DNA from: Elusimicrobiota bacterium
GTDB taxonomy: Bacteria; Elusimicrobiota; Elusimicrobia; Elusimicrobiales; UBA9959
NCBI GenBank assembly: GCA_012517235.1
Contig: JAAYVI010000119.1
Coordinates: 1 to 32,915 of the forward strand
Length of the DNA stretch: 32,915 nucleotides
Reading direction: 5' to 3'
How positions within the stretch are numbered: position 1 is the stretch's first letter; every line of letters begins with the position of its first letter. This document shows, one piece after another, positions 8,909 to 17,889 of the stretch. The translations under genes and the position numbers were made by a program. Below the pieces are notes generated by a model. It saw only the letters and a program-made list of their open reading frames with translations, made no database searches and was not told where the DNA came from.

Positions 8909-11421
8909 TATTGCCTTCCAAAATTTAAAGGTTTCATTTCGGCCCAATTAGGGCCGGCCTTAATCTCGGCTAAAACGGGAACGGATAATTTAAAAGAGTT
9001 TTCCATTTCTCTTTTTATGATTTCGGCCCAATAGTAAACTTTATCTTCTTTTATTTCAAAAATAAGCTCGTCGTGAACTTGAGAGCATAATTTTATTTCT
9101 TCTTTCCCTTTTATAATTTCATAGATATTTATCATCGCCTTTTTTATTATGTCTCCGGATCCGCTCTGTATAGGCATATTAACCGCTATCCTTTCGGCAA
9201 AAGCTCTCAAAGCTCTGTTAGCGGAATATATGTCGGGCAGTTCTCTTCTACGCCCCAAAAAATTGGCGCAGTATCCGTTTTTTTTCGCAAATTCCACGGT
9301 TTTTAACGACCATTCTTTTACGCCTTTGTAATAATCGAAATATTCTTCTATATACTTGGCGGCTTCGTTCTGAGGGATGGAAAGTTCTCTTGAAAGGCCG
9401 TTTGCGCTTTGACCGTATATTACTCCGAAATTAACAGTTTTGGCTATTCTTCTCATGGAAGAATCTATTTCTTGAGGCCGCTTTGCAAATATGCGGCAAG
9501 CTGTTTTTATATGTATGTCTTCTCCTTTTTCAAAAGCCTCTTTCAATCTTTCGTCCAGGCTTTCGTGAGCCAGAACTCTCAGATCTATTTGAGAATAATC
9601 GGCGGAAACCAAAACAAATCCAGGAGAAGAAACAAAACAGGCTCTTATCATTTTTCCGTATTCCGTTTTTACCGGGATATTCTGCAGATTCGGATTGGAA
9701 CTTGAAAGTCTTCCGGTAGATGTTCCCGTTTGGTCGAACTCGCTTCTTACTCTGCCTTCGAAAATTTTTTCCGACAGGACTTGAGTGAAAGAACTTCTAA
9801 GTTTTGATAATTCTCTGTATTTTATTATCAAATCTATCAAATCGCTGTACGGCCTTAAAGCGTAAAGAGCTTCTTCGGAAGTGCTGTATCCGGTTTTTGT
9901 TTTAAACATGCTTTTCTGCTTGTCGGTTAAAGGCAAATTAAGTTTTTCGTAAAGGAAAAAAGAAACCTGTTTCGGAGAATTTAAATTTATTTCTTCTTTG
10001 GATTTTTCCTTAAACTCCTTCAAAACGGAATTTATTTCCTTTTCCAGATAAGAATCGAGACGCGTCATTTTATTTTTATCTACCGCCATTCCGTTATTTT
10101 CCATTTCGCAAAGGCAAAATATGAAAGGTTTCTCCAATTGTTCGTAAATAGTACTAAGTTTTTTTTCTTCCAGCTTTTTTTTCAAATTATTAAAAATGTC
10201 TTTCAAGAAGCAAACCGGTTTTTTGTTTTCATTTGGGAAAAATTCTTTTATTATGCTATCCAATTGAGGTTTTCTTTGTCCGGCATTTGCCAAATAATAA
10301 GCTAATTTTATGTCTTCAAAATTATCCAAAGAAGAAATTTTAGACTCTTTCGCTATTTCTTTTGCCGCGTAAAGATATTTTACGGCTTTTGTTTTAAGTA
10401 AAGGAACGATATCTTTTAAATTTTCTATCTTGGCCGTTTTTTCCCCGTCGAAAATTTCCGTCCCGTCGCAGGAAAATTCCGGGATATCCCTATTTAGCAT
10501 ATCGGTAAAATTAATTTCCGGAAACTTATTGTTATCTATTTCTTCAAAAGAAAACAAATCTTCTTTTTTCTCCAAAGCATAAAGCTCTTTAAACTCCAAT
10601 CTTTGAGCCCAAAAAGAAATTTTTTCCGTTTTTATGCCGCCAAATGCGAAATCTAAAATTTCCCCGCCGCAAGGCGCGGAAAAATCCAGTTTAACAAGTT
10701 CTTTCGACAATTTTACGGAATTCAAGCTGTTTTTGACTTTAAGAATATTTTTATCTTTTATATCTTCTTTTTCGCAGGCCTTAATAATTTCTTCCAAGGA
10801 TCCGTATTCTTTCAAAAGCGCTGCGGCGGTCTTAGGTCCTATCCCCTGCGCTCCGGGAATATTATCGGAAGAATCTCCGGTAAGAGCCAAAAAGTCTTCC
10901 ACCATATAAGAAGGCACTGAAAATTTCTTTAAAACCGCCTCTTCCGAAAAATAAACCGGGGAAGAAGCGTCCCAAACCAAAGCGCCTTTTGAGATCAAAG
11001 AATATATGTCCTTATCCTGAGAAACTATTATGGGTTTTAACCCTTCCTTCAAAGATTTCTCGGACAAAACCGCCATAATATCGTCCGCCTCAAATCCTTG
11101 AGCTTTTAAAGTTTTTATACCCAAATCTTCCAATAATAGCCAAGACAAGTTTATTTGATCTATCAAAGCTCTGTCGGTTTTGGGCCTATTGGCTTTATAT
11201 AATGAATATTTTTCTTCTCTTTTGGTAGGTCCCGGAGAATCGTAGCATACCGCCAAATATTTTGGTTTTTTATCTCTTATTATTTTAAGCAAAAGACGAA
11301 CAAATCCGTAAAGAGCTCCTACTTCTTCGCCTTTTGAGGTAAGCATTCTAGGCAAAGCAAAATAGTTCTTATATAAATAAGCGTGGGAATCTATTATGAA
11401 AAATTCTTTTTCCTGGGACAT
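8908..11421 (-). CDS. polA: DNA polymerase I with degenerate proofreading domain
   Basis: An 837-residue repair and Okazaki-fragment polymerase. The N-terminal 5'-3' nuclease (about 1-290) carries IDSHAYLYKNYFAL, AVCYDSPGPTKRE, GFEADDIMAVL and LTGDSSDNIPGAQGIGPKTAAALL. The central 3'-5' exonuclease fold (about 300-440) lacks the DxE metal-binding motif and the YxxxD motif, so proofreading is probably absent, as in Bacillus and Thermus Pol I. The polymerase domain has motif A VSADYSQIDLRVLAH, motif B RRIAKTVNFGVIYG and motif C QVHDELIFEI. The gene starts five bases past a GC-rich stem-loop downstream of trxA, and its stop overlaps the coaE start. Confidence 0.96.
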   Translation of the reverse strand: MSQEKEFFIIDSHAYLYKNYFALPRMLTSKGEEVGALYGFVRLLLKIIRDKKPKYLAVCYDSPGPTKREEKYSLYKANRPKTDRALIDQINLSWLLLEDLGIKTLKAQGFEADDIMAVLSEKSLKEGLKPIIVSQDKDIYSLISKGALVWDASSPVYFSEEAVLKKFSVPSYMVEDFLALTGDSSDNIPGAQGIGPKTAAALLKEYGSLEEIIKACEKEDIKDKNILKVKNSLNSVKLSKELVKLDFSAPCGGEILDFAFGGIKTEKISFWAQRLEFKELYALEKKEDLFSFEEIDNNKFPEINFTDMLNRDIPEFSCDGTEIFDGEKTAKIENLKDIVPLLKTKAVKYLYAAKEIAKESKISSLDNFEDIKLAYYLANAGQRKPQLDSIIKEFFPNENKKPVCFLKDIFNNLKKKLEEKKLSTIYEQLEKPFIFCLCEMENNGMAVDKNKMTRLDSYLEKEINSVLKEFKEKSKEEINLNSPKQVSFFLYEKLNLPLTDKQKSMFKTKTGYSTSEEALYALRPYSDLIDLIIKYRELSKLRSSFTQVLSEKIFEGRVRSEFDQTGTSTGRLSSSNPNLQNIPVKTEYGKMIRACFVSSPGFVLVSADYSQIDLRVLAHESLDERLKEAFEKGEDIHIKTACRIFAKRPQEIDSSMRRIAKTVNFGVIYGQSANGLSRELSIPQNEAAKYIEEYFDYYKGVKEWSLKTVEFAKKNGYCANFLGRRRELPDIYSANRALRAFAERIAVNMPIQSGSGDIIKKAMINIYEIIKGKEEIKLCSQVHDELIFEIKEDKVYYWAEIIKREMENSFKLSVPVLAEIKAGPNWAEMKPLNFGRQ

Positions 11422-11426
11422 TTTTC

Positions 11427-11451
11427 GGCGCCCCTTTTAAATCGGGGCGCC
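11427..11451 (-). promoter_or_regulatory. GC-rich stem-loop between trxA and polA
   Basis: Perfect 8-bp arms GGCGCCCC/GGGGCGCC (11444-11451 and 11427-11434) flank a nine-base AT loop. The 3' side runs GAAAAATG into the polA start, so no T-tract follows and it is not a canonical intrinsic terminator. The only SD-like element of polA (AAGGGG) lies in the loop and 3' arm, so folding would hide it. It may also protect the trxA mRNA end. Confidence 0.55.
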
Positions 11452-11460
11452 AAGGCGATA

Positions 11461-11781
11461 TTATAAAAGAGAATCCAAAACTTTTTTTAAATCTTCTTTA
11501 CTTTGAAGACCTACGGTCTCTTTTACTACTTTTCCTCCCTTGAAGAAAAGAAGAGTGGGGATGGCGCTTACCGAATATTCTCCGGCTTTGGCGGGATTTT
11601 CGTCGGTATTAACCTTGCATATCTTGGCTTTCCCTTCGTACTCTTTGGCAAGTTCTTCTATGACGGGAGAAAGCATTCTGCAGGGGCCGCACCAAGGAGC
11701 CCAGAAATCCACCAGCACGGGAACGGAACTTTTAAGAACTTCCGCGTCGAAGTTTTCGTCTGTTAAGTGTATTTCGCTCAT
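11461..11781 (-). CDS. trxA: Thioredoxin
   Basis: A 106-residue cytoplasmic disulfide reductant. The active site WCGPC lies within VLVDFWAPWCGPCRMLSPVIEEL, followed by the cis-proline loop SAIPTLLFF and GGKVVKETVG. Length and motif order match the classic TrxA fold, with no signal peptide. An SD (AGAGGAT) precedes the ATG. It lies between a stand-alone response regulator and polA. Confidence 0.96.
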   Translation of the reverse strand: MSEIHLTDENFDAEVLKSSVPVLVDFWAPWCGPCRMLSPVIEELAKEYEGKAKICKVNTDENPAKAGEYSVSAIPTLLFFKGGKVVKETVGLQSKEDLKKVLDSLL

Positions 11782-11826
11782 TTTATCCTCTCAGTTTAGG
11801 CCCGAAGGCCGATTAAAAAAACAAAG

Positions 11827-12210
11827 TTATTTTTTATTTTTTACGTAATAACTTATTTCTTTCCAAAGTTCTTCTATATCCACCGGTTTTGAAAAAAAAG
11901 CTTTGGCTCCGGCCAATAAAGCGGAAGCCCTGTCCGCGGGCTCGGTATATTTTGCGGAAATAAAAATAACGGGAACCGCGCTTAATCTTTTCGAAGATTT
12001 TACGGTTTTCATAAAATCCATTCCGTGCATATCGCCTAACTGCACGTCCAGAATTATTATATCGGGCACATAAGAAGCCAAAAGCTCGAAAGACTCTTTT
12101 GCGGAGGAGGAAACTTTTATTTCCGCATTTATATCTTTCTCTTTAAGGCTATCCTTTAGAGTTTCTATAAAATTTTTATCGTCGTCCACTATTAAAATTT
12201 TAAAATTCAT
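11827..12210 (-). CDS. Single-domain response regulator (CheY-like receiver)
   Basis: A 127-residue receiver domain with no output domain. Acidic pocket residues D9-D11 (IVDDDK), phosphoacceptor D55 (IIILDVQLGD), S85 (FISAKY) and K108 (FFSKPVD) are all in place, so phosphorylation is expected. The switch aromatic site reads AFF. No histidine kinase is encoded nearby, so the partner is elsewhere. CheY-like proteins act through protein contacts; given the pilT and pilin genes in the same window, a link to twitching motility is possible but speculative. An SD (AGGAG) precedes the ATG, and the gene lies nine bases after the metallophosphoesterase. Confidence 0.9.
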   Translation of the reverse strand: MNFKILIVDDDKNFIETLKDSLKEKDINAEIKVSSSAKESFELLASYVPDIIILDVQLGDMHGMDFMKTVKSSKRLSAVPVIFISAKYTEPADRASALLAGAKAFFSKPVDIEELWKEISYYVKNKK

Positions 12211-12219
12211 TTTTTTCTC

Positions 12220-12954
12220 CTAAAATCCCATTGCCAGTCTTTCCACCAAAAGAGGCGGCATGCCTATTTTAGCCATAAGTTCTTGGACGGTTAAAACGTC
12301 GTATTTTACTCTTATAAGTTCGAATGTTTTTTTGGAAGTATCGTATATTCCGAAACTTGCCAAAGGATTTCCGTCTCTGGGCTGGCCGACAGAACCCGGA
12401 TTTATAAAACATTTGGGAGAATTAAGAATTATCTTCTCCAAAGGTTTTATAAAATCGCTATAAACTCTTCCGTCTTCTTTAAGACAAAAATACATCGGCA
12501 TATGGCTATGACCGACAAAACAAACCGTATTGTCTACGTATTTTATATTATCGAAAAATTGAGCCTCGCTTAACAGATACTCTTTTAAAGCGTTACGCGG
12601 AGCGCCGTGAACTACGGTAAAATCTTCGGTGTCTATTCTTTCCGGAAGAGAAGAAATCCAAGTAAGTGTTTCCGAGTCCAAATTTTTTGCCGAATATTCT
12701 ATTGCCGCGGCGGCCGATTCGTTAAACCATTTAACTTCTATTTTACCGGCCAAAGCCGCGTCGTGATTACCCATAACTATATGAAGATTTTTAAGCTTTC
12801 TTATCTCCGATACGCATTCGGCGGGCTGAGGTCCGTAACCTATCAAATCTCCGCAAAAGATATAGCCGTCTATTTCCATTTTAGCCATTTGAGCAAGAAC
12901 GCTTTTAAGCGCCTCGTAATTGGCATGTATATCGGAAAGAACGGCGTATTTCAT
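12220..12954 (-). CDS. Metallophosphoesterase (YfcE/MJ0936-like)
   Basis: A 244-residue calcineurin-fold phosphodiesterase. The dimetal motifs are in order: SDIHANYEAL at the N-terminus, FCGDLIGYGPQP, MGNHDAAL, TVVHGAPRN and VGHSHMPMYF. CFINPGSVGQPRDGNP near the C-terminus is typical of the family. The substrate cannot be inferred. I start at the ATG at 12954, which shares one base with the smc TGA and has GGGAG eight bases upstream. A TTG one codon earlier is also open but unlikely. Confidence 0.87.
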   Translation of the reverse strand: MKYAVLSDIHANYEALKSVLAQMAKMEIDGYIFCGDLIGYGPQPAECVSEIRKLKNLHIVMGNHDAALAGKIEVKWFNESAAAAIEYSAKNLDSETLTWISSLPERIDTEDFTVVHGAPRNALKEYLLSEAQFFDNIKYVDNTVCFVGHSHMPMYFCLKEDGRVYSDFIKPLEKIILNSPKCFINPGSVGQPRDGNPLASFGIYDTSKKTFELIRVKYDVLTVQELMAKIGMPPLLVERLAMGF

Positions 12955-15900
12955 CAAACGGCTCCCGCCGGCTGTTTTGAGGTAGTTAGATCTACGGCTT
13001 TTTTAAGATCTACCGAAATTATTTTGGAAACTCCTAACTCCTCCATGGTCACTCCGTACATAACATCGGCTATTTCCATTGTCCTTTTATTATGCGTTAT
13101 TATTATGAACTGAGTATCCGAGGAGAATTCTTTTATCATTCTGGCAAATCTTTCGACATTACCCTCGTCCAAAGCCGCGTCGACTTCGTCCATTATGCAG
13201 AAAGGAGAAGGATTAACTTTAAAGAAGCTGAAAAGCAAAGCCAAAGCCGTCAAAGATTTTTCCCCTCCGGAAAGCTGCGAAATATTTATAAGTTTTTTGC
13301 CGGGAGGATGAGCCATTATTTCCACCCCGGTTTCCAAAAGATTATCGGGATCGGTAAGTATGAGATTGGCTTCTCCGCCGTTAAAAAGCACCGAATATAT
13401 GTTTTTAAAGTACTCCTGAACCTTATCGAATGTTTTCTTAAAATTCTCTCTGGTAGTTTCGTTTATTCTCTGTATGGCGGAACGCAAATCAGATTTTGCT
13501 TTATTTAAATCCTCTATCTGACTTCTCATAGAATTATGCCTGTTTACCAGAGCGTCATATTCTTCTGGAGCCGTCATATTTACGGGGCCCATATTTTCTA
13601 TTCTTTTTCTCAAAAACAAGACTCTTTCCATATCTATCTCGGCTTGAGAATAAGCTTCTTTAACATCGGCATATTTCACATTCCAATCGTTTTCAAGTTT
13701 TTTCTCGGAATCTTCGGCTCTTGTGACAAAAGTATTTATTTCAAGCTCTATGGCTTGTTTCTTTTCGGATAGGTCGTTTATTGCTTGTTTATGTTCTCTT
13801 ATGGAATGAGAAAGTCTTTCCATCGAATTTTTTAATTCGAGTATTTTTTCCGCCAAAATATTTTGAGCTATTTCGGCTTCTTTTAGATTATTTCTTTCTT
13901 CCAAAACTTTTTCATTAAATTCTTCTATTTGTTTTTTAATGGATTCTATTTCGGTTTCAAGAGATTTTTTCTTTTCCGACAATGAGTTTTTATCGCTTTC
14001 AAGACGTGCCTTTGACAATTCCAGAGAAGATATCTTGTCTTCCAGATCTTTTTTTGCGTTTATATATCCTTCATAAGCGTTTTTTGCGTTTAATACCTTT
14101 TCGTTTGCGGAAAGTAGGTCTTTCGAAAGATTCTCTTTTAGATTTTTAACTTCCTGAACCGACTTTTTTAAAGCTTCGGATTTTTCTTTAAGATTGTTAA
14201 GTTCGTTTTTATGGGTTTCTATTTTTTCCAGAGCGCTTTTTTTACGGGCCTCGTTTTCGTTTTTTTGAGCCGTTATTTTCTCCGCGGCTTTCTCGTATAC
14301 CGATAAATCCTCTTCTCTGGAAGATATTGAGTTTTCCAGCGCCGCTTTTTGAGCTTTAAGAGAAGAAATATTTTCGGACAAAGAATTTATTTCTTTTTCC
14401 GTTTCTTCTATTTGAGAATTTATAAGAGCGTAATCGGAAGAATTTTTTTCGATTTCCAAAGTACATTCTTCGATTTTCTTTTTTAGATCGTCTACCTGTC
14501 CCCAATAATTCTCATTTTGATTTATCTCCATCGCCCCGCCGCAAATCCAAAAAGGCCCCGATACGGAATCTTCTTTATAAGAAATTCCTCCCAAAAGATA
14601 ATTCAAGAGATTTGCAGCCTTTTCGTGAGGTTTTATTATGTTTAAAACGGAATCGAAAGAAAGCTGAGGATTGGACTGAGGAACTTTATCTAATATTATA
14701 AATCTTGCTCTTCCTTTGCCTATGAATTTAAGTTTTTCGGCGCATTTTCTCGCCGCTTCTTCGTTATCGGCGACCAGAGAATCCAAAAACTTTCCCAAAG
14801 CGTCTTCTATGATAGGGGTTTTATCTTTGGGAAATTCTATCATCTGTCTCAAAGTTCCGTAAACTCCGGGAACCTTTTCGGAAATTATCACATTTGCGCC
14901 TATCCAATAAACGTCCTTTTCGGCTTGAGACATAGACGCTTGCAAAGAACTTTTAAGAGACGCGGATAGCGCCGTAAGCCTCAAATTATTTTCTTCTTTC
15001 TCTTTTTTCAAAGCCAAAAGATTTTCTTTTGCCGAAATCTTTTCCGAACGCAAAGACTCTTGAGAGGAAATAGTTTCGATCAAGGAGTTATTTTTTTCTT
15101 TTTCCGAGGAAAGCTGAGCCGAAATTTCTTCTTTTTTTAAGAGAGTTTCTTTCAAATCTCTTTCCAAAGAAGATTCTTCCCCGTTATAATGAGAAAGAGA
15201 AGCTTCCAATGCCGACAATAAGCTTGAAATTTTACTTTCTTGCTCCATAACGGAGAATGTGTCTTTTTCATATCTTTCGGAATTTATTTCGCTTTCTTTA
15301 AGAGAATTCTCCAAAAGCATATATTGATTTTTGGCTTCTTCGTATTCCAAAGCGAGTTTTTCGTTCGAAGATCCCAATTCGGCTAATTTTAAACGCAAGT
15401 TTTCGATTTGAGGAAGCATAGATATTTCAAACTGCGCATTTTTTTCTTCTTGTTTATTGATATCTTCTCTCTGTTTCAACTTTTCCTCTATCATATTCTT
15501 GCCGTTTATTATTCTATGCTCCAAAGAAGACAATGAAAATTTTACGGAAGAAATTTTTTCCAATAAATTTTTCTCTTCTTCGTTTTTCTCGGTAAGTTCT
15601 ATGTTTAAAGCGGCATATTCGGCTTCCTGAGCCGTAACCGCCGAATTAATCTGGTTTATTTCTTCCAACAAAGGCGAAAGTTCGGCCTTCTTTTTATCGG
15701 TTTCGGCCAAATGGGAGCTTATTTCTTTGACTATCAAAGATATTTCCGCTTCTCTGAGTTCTTCTCTGTATTTCTGCTGTAATTTGGCTTTTTTAGCTTC
15801 GGCGTCGAGCTTTTTTATTTGTTCGTCTATTATCTGAAGAGAATTTTCCAATACGGCCAAATCCGCGTCCACTTTTTCCAATTTCTTAAGAGATTCTTCT

Positions 15901-16421
15901 CTTTTTGATTTATACTTGGATACTCCGGCCACTTCTTCGAAGAATTCTCTTCTGCCCAAAGCGTCGGAAGACAGCAACGCTTCTATTTCGCCTTGACTGA
16001 TTATGGCGTATCCGTCGGATCCTATGCCGGTATCCAAAAACATATCCCTTATGTCTTTCAAGCGGCAAGGAGTTTTATTTATAAAATACTCGGATTCTTC
16101 GCTTCTATAAATTTTTCTCGTAACAGAAACTTCGTTAAAATCAAAATTTAATTTTCTTTCTTGATTATCGAAAGTCAAAGTTACTTCCGCCATGTTCAAA
16201 GGTTGTCTTTTTGTAGTTCCGGCAAAAATAACGTCAAGCATGGAAGGCATTCTCAAGGCTCTTCTGGACATTTCGCCTATGGACCATTTTATGGAATCTA
16301 CCACATTGGATTTACCGCAGCCGTTTGGACCGACTATGGCCGTTATACCCGGATTTAAGTCCAATCTAACTTTATTGGCAAAAGATTTAAAACCGTAAAT
16401 TTCAACCGATTTAAGATACAT
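12954..16421 (-). CDS. smc: Chromosome segregation protein SMC
   Basis: A 1155-residue condensin ATPase that organises and segregates the chromosome. The N-terminal head has Walker A VGPNGCGKSNVVDSIKW (about 31-47) and the Q-loop region MRRALRMPSM. Two long coiled coils (about 170-500 and 650-970, rich in Glu/Lys/Leu) flank a hinge starting near VYWIGANVIISEKVPGVYGTL. The C-terminal head carries the signature QLSGGEKSLTALALLF and Walker B FCIMDEVDAALDE, ending near ITHNKRTMEIAD. Length is normal. ScpA and ScpB are not in the window. The stop overlaps the metallophosphoesterase start. Confidence 0.97.
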   Translation of the reverse strand: MYLKSVEIYGFKSFANKVRLDLNPGITAIVGPNGCGKSNVVDSIKWSIGEMSRRALRMPSMLDVIFAGTTKRQPLNMAEVTLTFDNQERKLNFDFNEVSVTRKIYRSEESEYFINKTPCRLKDIRDMFLDTGIGSDGYAIISQGEIEALLSSDALGRREFFEEVAGVSKYKSKREESLKKLEKVDADLAVLENSLQIIDEQIKKLDAEAKKAKLQQKYREELREAEISLIVKEISSHLAETDKKKAELSPLLEEINQINSAVTAQEAEYAALNIELTEKNEEEKNLLEKISSVKFSLSSLEHRIINGKNMIEEKLKQREDINKQEEKNAQFEISMLPQIENLRLKLAELGSSNEKLALEYEEAKNQYMLLENSLKESEINSERYEKDTFSVMEQESKISSLLSALEASLSHYNGEESSLERDLKETLLKKEEISAQLSSEKEKNNSLIETISSQESLRSEKISAKENLLALKKEKEENNLRLTALSASLKSSLQASMSQAEKDVYWIGANVIISEKVPGVYGTLRQMIEFPKDKTPIIEDALGKFLDSLVADNEEAARKCAEKLKFIGKGRARFIILDKVPQSNPQLSFDSVLNIIKPHEKAANLLNYLLGGISYKEDSVSGPFWICGGAMEINQNENYWGQVDDLKKKIEECTLEIEKNSSDYALINSQIEETEKEINSLSENISSLKAQKAALENSISSREEDLSVYEKAAEKITAQKNENEARKKSALEKIETHKNELNNLKEKSEALKKSVQEVKNLKENLSKDLLSANEKVLNAKNAYEGYINAKKDLEDKISSLELSKARLESDKNSLSEKKKSLETEIESIKKQIEEFNEKVLEERNNLKEAEIAQNILAEKILELKNSMERLSHSIREHKQAINDLSEKKQAIELEINTFVTRAEDSEKKLENDWNVKYADVKEAYSQAEIDMERVLFLRKRIENMGPVNMTAPEEYDALVNRHNSMRSQIEDLNKAKSDLRSAIQRINETTRENFKKTFDKVQEYFKNIYSVLFNGGEANLILTDPDNLLETGVEIMAHPPGKKLINISQLSGGEKSLTALALLFSFFKVNPSPFCIMDEVDAALDEGNVERFARMIKEFSSDTQFIIITHNKRTMEIADVMYGVTMEELGVSKIISVDLKKAVDLTTSKQPAGAV

Positions 16422-16458
16422 TTTAATCTCCGAATGTTAGAGTAATAATATTATTATA

Positions 16459-16467
16459 ATTATATCA
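16459..16467 (-). promoter_or_regulatory. Extended -10 promoter of smc
   Basis: Minus strand TGATATAAT is a perfect extended -10 (TG-N-TATAAT). Transcription would begin about 30 bases before the smc ATG. No good -35 is seen, which is usual for extended -10 promoters. A second TATAAT lies at 16453-16458. Confidence 0.5.
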
Positions 16468-16502
16468 ATTTACGCGGAAAATATCAGCAAGCAAAAAATA
16501 CG

Positions 16503-16533
16503 GATGCATAGAAGTATTGATGCATAGAGGTAT
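16503..16533 (+). repeat. Two-copy 15-bp direct repeat upstream of smc
   Basis: GATGCATAGAAGTAT (16503-16517) and GATGCATAGAGGTAT (16519-16533) differ at one base and are one base apart, giving a 16-base period. Each contains the palindrome ATGCAT. It lies about 40-70 bases upstream of the smc -10 element, in the 262-base gap between smc and the barrel gene, which otherwise holds no gene. Confidence 0.6.
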
Positions 16534-16643
16534 GGCAAAAAATATCGGAAGATTGAACGATTGGATGATTCGAAGAATAGCGAATAAGAAAAATTATGTT
16601 CTCAATAAAAAAATACATTATTATAACAATAAACTTATAGAAA

Positions 16644-16680
16644 CCATGTTAACCCTCGGGGTTAACATGGGGTTAACATT
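16644..16680 (-). terminator. Perfect palindrome plus third half-copy after the barrel gene, probable terminator
   Basis: On the minus strand, just past the 16684 gene, an 11-base unit ATGTTAACCCC occurs twice in tandem (16669-16679 and 16658-16668). It is followed by the inverted copy GGGTTAACATGG. The second copy and the inverted copy form a 12-bp stem with a three-base loop (16644-16670), followed by a short T-rich stretch (TTTCTATAAGTTTATT). The first copy could pair with the same 3' arm instead. Confidence 0.5.
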
Positions 16681-16683
16681 CGG

Positions 16684-17880
16684 TCAGTAGGTTATGCCGT
16701 ATGTCAAGCCGAAAGAACTTCCCGTATAGTTATAAGGCATATAAGCTTCAAATTTATTGTTTGAAGAAGCTTTTGTTATAGAGTAAAAAAGCCTTACATA
16801 AGCGACTTCGTTTATCATTTTTCTTAAGCTGACGGTAGCCGTACTGAAAGTATTTGTTTGTTTTTTACCGGCCATGTATTCGTTATTTTCGTCTCTGGGA
16901 GGGCGGGAGTCGTATGTTCTTTTGGAAGTACTTAAAGAACCGCCTATGGCCCATTTGCTGGTTATATTTAAATCCAAAGGAACTATAAAAGACATTTCTT
17001 TATAGCTGTAAGCGTTTCTAACGGGATACGGATTAGTATCGGTAGCCGATTTATACCTTATGAAATTTTGATTGGATTTATGTTTGGTATAAACAAGAGA
17101 AGGATAAAGTTCGAAAATCCAAAGTTTTTGCTTCATTCCTATGTCCAAAGAAGTATCGGTATCTTTCTGTTTGGTATTTCCGTAAACTCCGCTTAATTCT
17201 ATTACTTTTTGCTTTTTATAATTTTGAGTAGTATAAGATATCCCGCCGAAAAATTTCATCCATGAAGGTCTGAGAGAATACTGAGTCATATTCTGATCGT
17301 ATAATCCGCCCCCGACTTCGGCCGCCGCGCCCGGATTTTGAAACTCGTTAAGCAAGTCGGTATAATTTGGAAATTCTATCTTTCTCGAAAGTAAAGAAGC
17401 CGTGGCATATCCCTCTCTGTCTTTGTCGAAAGTATAGTCCAAAGAAAGTTGTCCGCCTTTATTATTGCTGTTATAAAGCCCGTTCTTCCAGGACTCATTG
17501 GTACCGCTTCTTCTGTATCCTTTTCCGAAATTAAAAGCCGGCCTGATTCTTAAGACCTCGCTTATATTGTATCTGTATTCCAGATTGAAAGAATGGTCCA
17601 TAGTCCTTTCGGTAAACTGCTTGGTATCCTGAGGATTAAATCCCGGGCCCGAGTAATTAAATCCGTATAAAACGAAAATTCCGTGTTTTTCGGCCGGCGT
17701 AACAAGAAAGCCCGCCTTGGTATCTATAACGGAACCGGAAAATATGTTTCCGTTAGAAGGAAGATATCCGGCCTGCGTCAAACTCATATCGAAATAAGGA
17801 GTAAACACCTTTGAATTTTCCGGCGCGGCCGCATATATGTTTAAAACCGAAACAAGCAATATAAAGAAAGTCTTATTCAT
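16684..17880 (-). CDS. Predicted outer-membrane beta-barrel protein
   Basis: A 398-residue protein of no family I recognise. The N-terminal signal peptide (KTFFILLVSVLNIYAAA, cut near residue 19) is followed by many short alternating hydrophobic/polar strands rich in Tyr, Gly, Ser and Asn. The protein ends in an aromatic C-terminal strand (GSSFGLTYGITY). This matches proteins folded by the Bam complex. No enzyme motif is seen. The ATG has AAGGAG eight bases upstream and lies nine bases after the previous gene, so it is probably the last gene of the fecR unit. It could be a transporter or structural porin; substrate unknown. Confidence 0.65.
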   Translation of the reverse strand: MNKTFFILLVSVLNIYAAAPENSKVFTPYFDMSLTQAGYLPSNGNIFSGSVIDTKAGFLVTPAEKHGIFVLYGFNYSGPGFNPQDTKQFTERTMDHSFNLEYRYNISEVLRIRPAFNFGKGYRRSGTNESWKNGLYNSNNKGGQLSLDYTFDKDREGYATASLLSRKIEFPNYTDLLNEFQNPGAAAEVGGGLYDQNMTQYSLRPSWMKFFGGISYTTQNYKKQKVIELSGVYGNTKQKDTDTSLDIGMKQKLWIFELYPSLVYTKHKSNQNFIRYKSATDTNPYPVRNAYSYKEMSFIVPLDLNITSKWAIGGSLSTSKRTYDSRPPRDENNEYMAGKKQTNTFSTATVSLRKMINEVAYVRLFYSITKASSNNKFEAYMPYNYTGSSFGLTYGITY

Positions 17881-17889
17881 GATTTCTCC

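Noticed and set aside
11799-11810. GGCC-CGAA-GGCC hairpin (UUCG loop on the minus strand) between the response regulator and trxA
   Set aside because: Only four base pairs, and the T-run lies on the wrong side for a minus-strand terminator; noted but not called.
12607-13508. Plus-strand open frames opposite the metallophosphoesterase and smc
   Set aside because: Both minus-strand genes carry complete family motifs; the antisense translations show none.
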